Shown piece by piece: positions 5,024 through 9,520 of a stretch of DNA of 9,520 nucleotides. Origin of the DNA: Gammaproteobacteria bacterium (lineage in GTDB: Bacteria > Pseudomonadota > Gammaproteobacteria > SZUA-229); assembly GCA_030637945.1 (NCBI GenBank), contig DAOWFN010000175.1, positions 1-9,520 of the forward strand, in the 5' to 3' direction. The notes below the pieces were generated by a model that worked only from the letters and a program-made list of their open reading frames with translations, had not been told where the DNA came from and did not search any database. The first letter of the stretch is position 1, and every line of letters starts with the position of its first letter. The position numbers were made by a program, and so were the translations under genes.

Positions 5024-5569
5024 TTAATGAGAAAAAGGGTTTTGTGTTTTGTCTACTGAGAAACCGTCGATAGTCTGTTTTTCACTTCCAGGCGATAAGA
5101 CTCGTTCTGTCGAGCTCTTGTTTTTAGAGAGGCAGCATCTTTCAATCTGGCTGATCGCCAGGTTTTCATCTACATGTATCAAATTAAAGTTTCGTTGGTA
5201 AGGCTCGTAAGTTGTAGCGCTTTTAATTTTAAGAGACGTGTCGACGCGAATATAATAGGTATGACCTGCTACTAAAGTAAGTGAAAGTTGCGTTATCCCG
5301 GAATAACTTTTATCTGGTTCGATTGCAAATATATAATTGTCGGGGGTAAGCTTAATAAGCGAACTTTGACCATTCTTTATAGAGATCTTATATTCTTCGT
5401 TGATAAATAGCTCGGGGGAATAAATGGCATTGGATATAGTTGGTGGTCGATAAATATAAACAACCGCTGTATCGTCACTAGTCAGTATGGGTGTAAAAGA
5501 CCCGGTATCGTAAGTTGTAGTGCAGGCGGTAAGAAATAAAAGACTGATAAATAAGATAGTTTTTAACAT
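5024..5569 (-). CDS. DUF2846-like outer-membrane lipoprotein
   Basis: The 181-aa product starts MLKTILFISLLFLTAC, a lipoprotein signal peptide with lipobox L13-T-A-C16. Thr at position +2 predicts sorting to the outer membrane. Residues about 33-115 fit the DUF2846 pattern: DDTAVVYIYRPP, then a substrate-like INEEYKISIKNGQSSLIKLTPDNYIFAIEPD, and GHTYYIRVDT. This is a small beta-sandwich of unknown function. The remaining tail (about 120-181) is polar, has an adjacent Cys pair (RCC) and looks disordered; it is longer than in typical members. It lies 23 nt downstream of ppx and 49 nt upstream of the YvlD-like gene, all on the minus strand, so co-transcription is likely. The start has no strong Shine-Dalgarno; the leader is A/T-rich. 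Confidence 0.75.
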   Translation of the reverse strand: MLKTILFISLLFLTACTTTYDTGSFTPILTSDDTAVVYIYRPPTISNAIYSPELFINEEYKISIKNGQSSLIKLTPDNYIFAIEPDKSYSGITQLSLTLVAGHTYYIRVDTSLKIKSATTYEPYQRNFNLIHVDENLAISQIERCCLSKNKSSTERVLSPGSEKQTIDGFSVDKTQNPFSH

Positions 5570-5592
5570 GATAATTAATCAGAATCGTTTTG

Positions 5593-7101
5593 CTATTTAA
5601 AGCTCAATTTATAACCGGCGGTATCGAGGTGATTGATTTCTTTTATTAAATCAGCAAGTGTCATGCTGTGATCATCTAACCAGTCTTCTGGAAACTGTAG
5701 ATTAATTTCTGTATTTTTTACGGTGACCTTGATGTCAGGAATGAACTGGCCGGTTCGTCCACGATGTAATAACACGGCTATTCGCAACAGTACGCACATG
5801 TGTTTGCCAACTTTTGCGAAAGGCTTCATCAGTTCTTTGAAGGCATTGATTCTAAATTTACTGCGGTGTGATAAAACCAGTGCAGCGAGCAGCGCCTGTT
5901 CCTGTCGAGAAAAACCCTGCATGTCAGCATTAGTTAAGAGGTAGGCGCCATGTTTATGATAATTGTTATGTGAAACCTGAAGTCCTATCTCATGTAGCAT
6001 TGCCGCCCATTTAAGCAGTGGCCTCATTTGTTCCATATCAATAGACCATTGTTCACAAGTCATCTGACATAGTTGTTCAACGGTGTTGGTGACGCGTTTA
6101 GCCTGCTCGATGTCGATACCCCAGCGAGACATGGCGGATTCCACAGTTGCATCACGCACATCGTGATAGGTTATACGACCAACGAGATCATAGAGCAGGC
6201 CTTCGCGCATGCCCTGGTCCGATACCCGCATCTGTTTAATTTTTAGTGTTTTAAATACGGCGAGTAATACTGATAATCCACCAGCGAGTACAGGTTTACG
6301 ATTTTGGCTTAATCCAGCCAAATTTATATCGTCGATATGGCCAGCGTCGATTACTGCTTTGCGTAATAGTTGTAATGACTTATAACTAATGCCATTTAAA
6401 CACCAGCCCTGCTCATGTACGATATCGGCAATTGCCTTTATGGTGCCTGCACAGCCGATAGCTTCATCCCATTGACTGGATTGAAAGTTGGCAGATTGTG
6501 GAAACAGCGTTAAAGCCGCATCAAGTTCCGCCGCATTCATTATGTCTTCAGTGATATCGCCATTGTTGAAGAAACGTTTGCTGGCGCTTACGCAGCCGGT
6601 ATAGAGGCTTTCCCTGCGCACTGGCTGCATACCTTTGCCGATAATAAACTCGGTACTTCCGCCGCCGATATCAACAACCAGTCGATTGCCCTCTTTAGTC
6701 GCAAGCCCGTGGGCAACACCGAGATAGATCAGCCGCGCTTCCTCACGACCGGCAATAATCTCTATCGGATGGTTTAAGATGACCTCTGCTCTGTTAACAA
6801 AAGACTGTGCATTGATGGCGACACGTAATGTGTTTGTGCCGGCAACGCGTACACATGAATGAGGCAGGTCACGAATTCGTTGGGCGAAAGTTTCAAGACA
6901 CTCAAAAGCACGGTTCTGAGTGGAATTATCAATGGCCCCATCTGCATCAAGGCCACCGCCAAGACGTACATTTTCTCTCAAACGGTCTATAACAGATAAG
7001 GTACCAGACTTTTCCAGGCGTGCAACGATCATGTGAAAACTGTTTGATCCGAGGTCTATGGCAGCAACGGTTTCTGGGGAGGGTCTTTTTGTGGTATTCA
7101 T
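5593..7101 (-). CDS. ppx: Exopolyphosphatase (Ppx/GppA family)
   Basis: The 502-aa protein matches the length and layout of E. coli Ppx (513 aa). Visible are the ASKHA phosphate-1 loop AIDLGSNSFHMIVAR (14-28), AGTNTLRVA (87-95), the catalytic region IIAGREEARLIYLGV with E121 in the position of the known catalytic Glu, the phosphate-2 loop VVDIGGGSTEFI (142-153), and SDQGMREGLLYDL (294-306). The C-terminal HD-type domain has H370-E371, H378, H382 and H384. The enzyme would release phosphate from the ends of polyphosphate; GppA-type pppGpp hydrolysis is an alternative or extra activity. No ppk kinase gene adjoins it, unlike many bacteria. It is instead followed by a lipoprotein and a membrane protein. 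ATG 7101 lacks a clear Shine-Dalgarno. The promoter region upstream holds a perfect palindrome (7128-7146). Confidence 0.93.
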   Translation of the reverse strand: MNTTKRPSPETVAAIDLGSNSFHMIVARLEKSGTLSVIDRLRENVRLGGGLDADGAIDNSTQNRAFECLETFAQRIRDLPHSCVRVAGTNTLRVAINAQSFVNRAEVILNHPIEIIAGREEARLIYLGVAHGLATKEGNRLVVDIGGGSTEFIIGKGMQPVRRESLYTGCVSASKRFFNNGDITEDIMNAAELDAALTLFPQSANFQSSQWDEAIGCAGTIKAIADIVHEQGWCLNGISYKSLQLLRKAVIDAGHIDDINLAGLSQNRKPVLAGGLSVLLAVFKTLKIKQMRVSDQGMREGLLYDLVGRITYHDVRDATVESAMSRWGIDIEQAKRVTNTVEQLCQMTCEQWSIDMEQMRPLLKWAAMLHEIGLQVSHNNYHKHGAYLLTNADMQGFSRQEQALLAALVLSHRSKFRINAFKELMKPFAKVGKHMCVLLRIAVLLHRGRTGQFIPDIKVTVKNTEINLQFPEDWLDDHSMTLADLIKEINHLDTAGYKLSFK

Positions 7102-7127
7102 TTGGCTGTTAGTATGAAATCGCCTGA

Positions 7128-7146
7128 TAAGATACCCGGTATCTTA
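7128..7146. promoter_or_regulatory. Perfect 9-1-9 palindrome, probable operator between ppx and the outer-membrane gene
   Basis: TAAGATACC, one central C, then GGTATCTTA: a perfect inverted repeat in the 90-bp divergent intergenic region. It starts 27 nt upstream of the ppx ATG. It has no T-tract, lies between two 5' ends and is a poor hairpin (1-nt loop), so a binding site for a dimeric regulator is the natural reading. A minus-strand TATATT (complement of 7152-7157) adjoins it, which would put the palindrome over a ppx transcription start; that placement is inferred. I do not recognise the half-site as a known regulator's. Confidence 0.6.
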
Positions 7147-7191
7147 CAGTAAATATAACGAGTGATAAATTAAGCGTGTAGAAGATTTTTA

Positions 7192-8370
7192 GTGTATTTT
7201 ATTTTAAAAAAATTCGTTGTGTGTATATGCCTGCTTGGTATTACAACAGTGTTATATGCAGAATCTCCCGAACAGTTACCAGAGGTTGAAGTTGTTCAGG
7301 AGGGTGTTGGCGCAGAAGAGAATGTGCCAGAACAAGGAACAGAAAAAGATGGTGAGCTTATCGATGCTGAGAAAGATGAATCGGATACAGAAACGGCAGA
7401 TGCTGTACAAGATCTGGATGATTATCACATCATCAGAAGGGAGAATCCTGAAAATCCCTGTGAGCGGGAGCTGGACGAGCACGAGTACGAAAAGAGCTGG
7501 TACGACCATTCGCAGATATATATTAATTCCAGGTTTTGTGAGCCGGCTTTATGGTTCGATAATTTTTTCGCTACAGATAGAATATTTGATGAGGGTGTTG
7601 CCGGCACCTATGTCCGCTGGAGAAATGATTTTACCTATGATGAGGAAGAGTACTTCAAATTTAAAACGCGACTTAATCTTAGTGTTGTACTGCCCGGTTT
7701 TAAGGACAGGCTAAGGTTAACGTTTGAGGGTGAAGAAGATGAAGACCTACGTGATATTGCGCCAGGTAATGGCAGTGAGACAAACAATAGCCTTAGCCTG
7801 CAATTAGATCTGAAAGAAAACGCCAGATCTAAATTTAACGTAAGTGTTAGTTTATCACCCAAGATACGTTTTCGTTATCGTTACACGTATCCTGTCTACC
7901 AGGACATAATACTGAGGTTTACACAGGAAGCGCAATGGAAGGATGGTGTTAACAGCGCGAAAGCAAGGTTTGATTTTGAACAGGCGCTTAGCAATAATTT
8001 TTTATTTCGCGCCTCGACGGAAGCAAAAGTTTCTGAAGATTACGACGGTGTTGATTGGTTGCAAGCATTTGTTCTGTATCACTGGATAAACAAAAAATCA
8101 TCGTTTGCTTACGAGACAAGCATGAATGGGATAACTGAGCCGTTGTCCAAAACAGTAAATTATCGTGTAGGCATCCGGTTCAGGAAAAATTTTCATCGTG
8201 AATGGCTGTTTTATGAGATATCGCCTGAAGTAACCTGGCCGATTACTGTTGATGCGCAGCGCCTGATGATCGAAGATGATAGACGTTCCAAGTGGCTAAT
8301 ATTTTTTCGGCTAGAGATACATTTTGGTAACGCCTATAAAAAACGTTACCAGGATTATAATGGACTATGA
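7192..8370 (+). CDS. Outer-membrane-type beta-rich protein with acidic N-terminal linker, GTG start
   Basis: The 392-aa product starts at a GTG: MYFILKKFVVCICLLGITTVLYA, a signal peptide cut after residue 23. No ATG lies in this part of the frame and later GTGs would remove the Lys-Lys n-region. Residues 24-77 are an acidic, low-complexity linker (Glu/Asp/Gln-rich). A short Trp/Tyr-rich segment with two cysteines (C90, C116) follows. From about 140 to the end the chain alternates polar and hydrophobic residues in strand-length units (TRLNLSVVLPG, KIRFRYRYTYPV, VNYRVGIRFRK, FFRLEIHFG), with charged turns, as in an outer-membrane beta barrel. I cannot name the family. A weak AGAAG lies 8 nt before the start. 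It is divergent from ppx and convergent with the acyl-AMP ligase, 3 nt apart. Confidence 0.75.
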   Translation: MYFILKKFVVCICLLGITTVLYAESPEQLPEVEVVQEGVGAEENVPEQGTEKDGELIDAEKDESDTETADAVQDLDDYHIIRRENPENPCERELDEHEYEKSWYDHSQIYINSRFCEPALWFDNFFATDRIFDEGVAGTYVRWRNDFTYDEEEYFKFKTRLNLSVVLPGFKDRLRLTFEGEEDEDLRDIAPGNGSETNNSLSLQLDLKENARSKFNVSVSLSPKIRFRYRYTYPVYQDIILRFTQEAQWKDGVNSAKARFDFEQALSNNFLFRASTEAKVSEDYDGVDWLQAFVLYHWINKKSSFAYETSMNGITEPLSKTVNYRVGIRFRKNFHREWLFYEISPEVTWPITVDAQRLMIEDDRRSKWLIFFRLEIHFGNAYKKRYQDYNGL

Positions 8371-8373
8371 TGA

Positions 8374-9520
8374 TTACTCTGTAAGGGTTTCAAGAAACTT
8401 TGATAACTCACGGACTGTCGGGTTATCGAAGAGGTCTGTGATATCGACCTTGCCGGGATAAAGTTCGTCAAGCTGTTCATGTATCTCCGCGAGCGACAAA
8501 GAGCTTATGCCGATTTCGAACAGGTTGTCATCAAGTTTGATGTTTTTATCTTCAACAGTGGCATTACATATCTGCAGGATTTTGCTTTCTTGTGAGTCCG
8601 TATCATCGTCTTCGGTGTTTTCGTCACTTTGTATAAGCAAATTTTTTATAGCGTTGATTTGTTCTTCATAATCGCTGGAGATATATTCGTCGCTGAGCAA
8701 GTGCCTCTGTACTTTTCCGCTAGTGGTCTTGGGGATGCGTTTTACAGGAATTACCTGATGTACTACGGCGCCTGTGGCTTCGTTTATGGTCTTACGAATG
8801 GTATTAACGAGCGGGATAAAGGCTTCGATCTCACCACGGTAAAGAATGAATATAAGCAACTCATCGTCATCAGCGCCCGACTTTCTAGCGCCCGTTGCTA
8901 TCACTTTTCCAAGTTCTAGTTCATCTAGCCGGTGTAAAATATTTTCTAAATCATGCGAGTAAAAATTTTGGCCGTTTACGAAGATGATGTCTTTGATCCT
9001 GCCGGTAATAATCATCTGATTATTTATAAACGAGCCAAGGTCGCCAGTGTCGAGCCAGCCATCCTCAGTTATCAGTTTTCGGTTGATATCATTAGCAAGG
9101 TAATAACCTTGGGTTACATTGTCACCCTTTAATTGTATTTTTCCAACGGTGTTTTCATGGAGCGGGTTATTATCCATATCTGCAATGCGGACATGGCAGT
9201 CATTGATAGGTTTGCCTACTAGAACAAATTCCATTGAATCATCATCGTCTGTGGTCTTAACCTTGTCGTCTACGGCAAGCTGTTGGCGTTTTAGTCTTAC
9301 ACTTTCAAGTGAGCTTTGTGGTTTTGGAAACGATACTGCAAGGCTGGCTTCAGCCAGGCCATAAACCGGGAACATGGATTTTTCATTTAACCCATAAGCA
9401 GACATAGCGGTTAAAAAATGCTGGCATAATTCGAGTGAGATAGGCTCGGCACCATTAAAGATCAAACGTACACGCGATAGATCCATCGATTCAATGCCTT
9501 TTGACTCAAATACTTTTAAA
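8374..9520 (-). CDS. Fatty-acyl-AMP ligase-type adenylating enzyme fused to an acyl-carrier domain (runs off right edge)
   Basis: The visible 381 codons are the C-terminal part; an internal Met at 9486 is not the start, because the frame is open to the edge and the domain begins well before it. In order: LIFNGAEPI and YGLAEASLAVSF, typical of FAAL/long-chain AMP ligases; GKIQLKGDNVTQGYY; WLDTGDLG; the hinge ITGRIKDIIFVNGQNFYSHDLE, which fits the FAAL consensus; and PKTTSGKVQR with the A10 lysine (codon 8713-8715). After an acidic linker comes a carrier domain, LDDNLFEIGISSLSLAEI, with the likely phosphopantetheine Ser at codon 8500-8502, ending DLFDNPTVRELSKFL. Such enzymes activate a fatty or aryl acid with ATP and can load it on a carrier protein, often starting lipopeptide or polyketide assembly. 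The substrate is not readable from this piece. Confidence 0.87.
   Translation of the reverse strand, partial: LKVFESKGIESMDLSRVRLIFNGAEPISLELCQHFLTAMSAYGLNEKSMFPVYGLAEASLAVSFPKPQSSLESVRLKRQQLAVDDKVKTTDDDDSMEFVLVGKPINDCHVRIADMDNNPLHENTVGKIQLKGDNVTQGYYLANDINRKLITEDGWLDTGDLGSFINNQMIITGRIKDIIFVNGQNFYSHDLENILHRLDELELGKVIATGARKSGADDDELLIFILYRGEIEAFIPLVNTIRKTINEATGAVVHQVIPVKRIPKTTSGKVQRHLLSDEYISSDYEEQINAIKNLLIQSDENTEDDDTDSQESKILQICNATVEDKNIKLDDNLFEIGISSLSLAEIHEQLDELYPGKVDITDLFDNPTVRELSKFLETLTE

Noticed and set aside
7128..7146. Rho-independent terminator
   Set aside because: A 1-nt loop, no T-tract on either side, and a location between two divergent gene starts.
7217..7714. 165-aa plus-strand frame
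   Set aside because: It is a shadow frame of the outer-membrane protein gene, whose own frame has a signal peptide and coherent beta pattern.
8629..8919. 96-aa plus-strand frame inside the ligase gene
   Set aside because: It is antisense to the conserved ligase and linker region, with no independent support.

Overview
The window looks like chromosomal DNA of a gammaproteobacterium, of moderately low G+C judged by eye. The evidence is an Ppx-type exopolyphosphatase, a DsrC/TusE-family sulfur relay protein, a DUF3149-like microprotein, a DUF2846-like lipoprotein, a TlpA-like thioredoxin and a small CxC protein of a type I associate with gammaproteobacteria. Several envelope proteins carry Sec signal peptides or a lipobox, so the cell is Gram-negative. 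A DsrC-like protein, an Asn/Arg/Tyr/Pro-rich secreted protein resembling sulfur-globule envelope proteins and a periplasmic thiol-redox protein hint at a sulfur-oxidising lifestyle. That is an inference; no dissimilatory sulfur enzyme is visible. I see no tRNA, rRNA, CRISPR array, insertion sequence or integrase.

Left part (1-2166, all minus strand): a DsrC/TusE-like gene cut by the left edge, then upstream of it a two-TM membrane protein of 186 aa, an unrecognised cytoplasmic protein (start corrected to 1360), a 335-bp gene-free stretch, and the secreted low-complexity protein. The last is divergent from a plus-strand pair at 2320-3481: an unknown exported protein followed by a TlpA-like thioredoxin, probably one operon.

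Middle (3508-7101): a minus-strand pair (GNAT acetyltransferase with a TTG start, then a 113-aa CxC protein); a plus-strand 43-aa membrane microprotein; and a minus-strand run reading ppx, then a DUF2846-like lipoprotein, then a four-TM YvlD/'phage holin' family protein, with gaps of 23 and 49 nt, so probably co-transcribed.

Right part (7102-9520): a 90-bp divergent region holding a perfect 9-1-9 palindrome, likely an operator. It lies between ppx and a GTG-started outer-membrane-type beta-rich protein. That gene ends 3 nt from the end of a convergent fatty-acyl-AMP ligase-type adenylating enzyme fused to a C-terminal acyl-carrier domain, which runs off the right edge. The ligase-ACP protein is the best candidate for the edge of a lipid, lipopeptide or polyketide biosynthetic locus, but the rest of any such locus lies outside the window.
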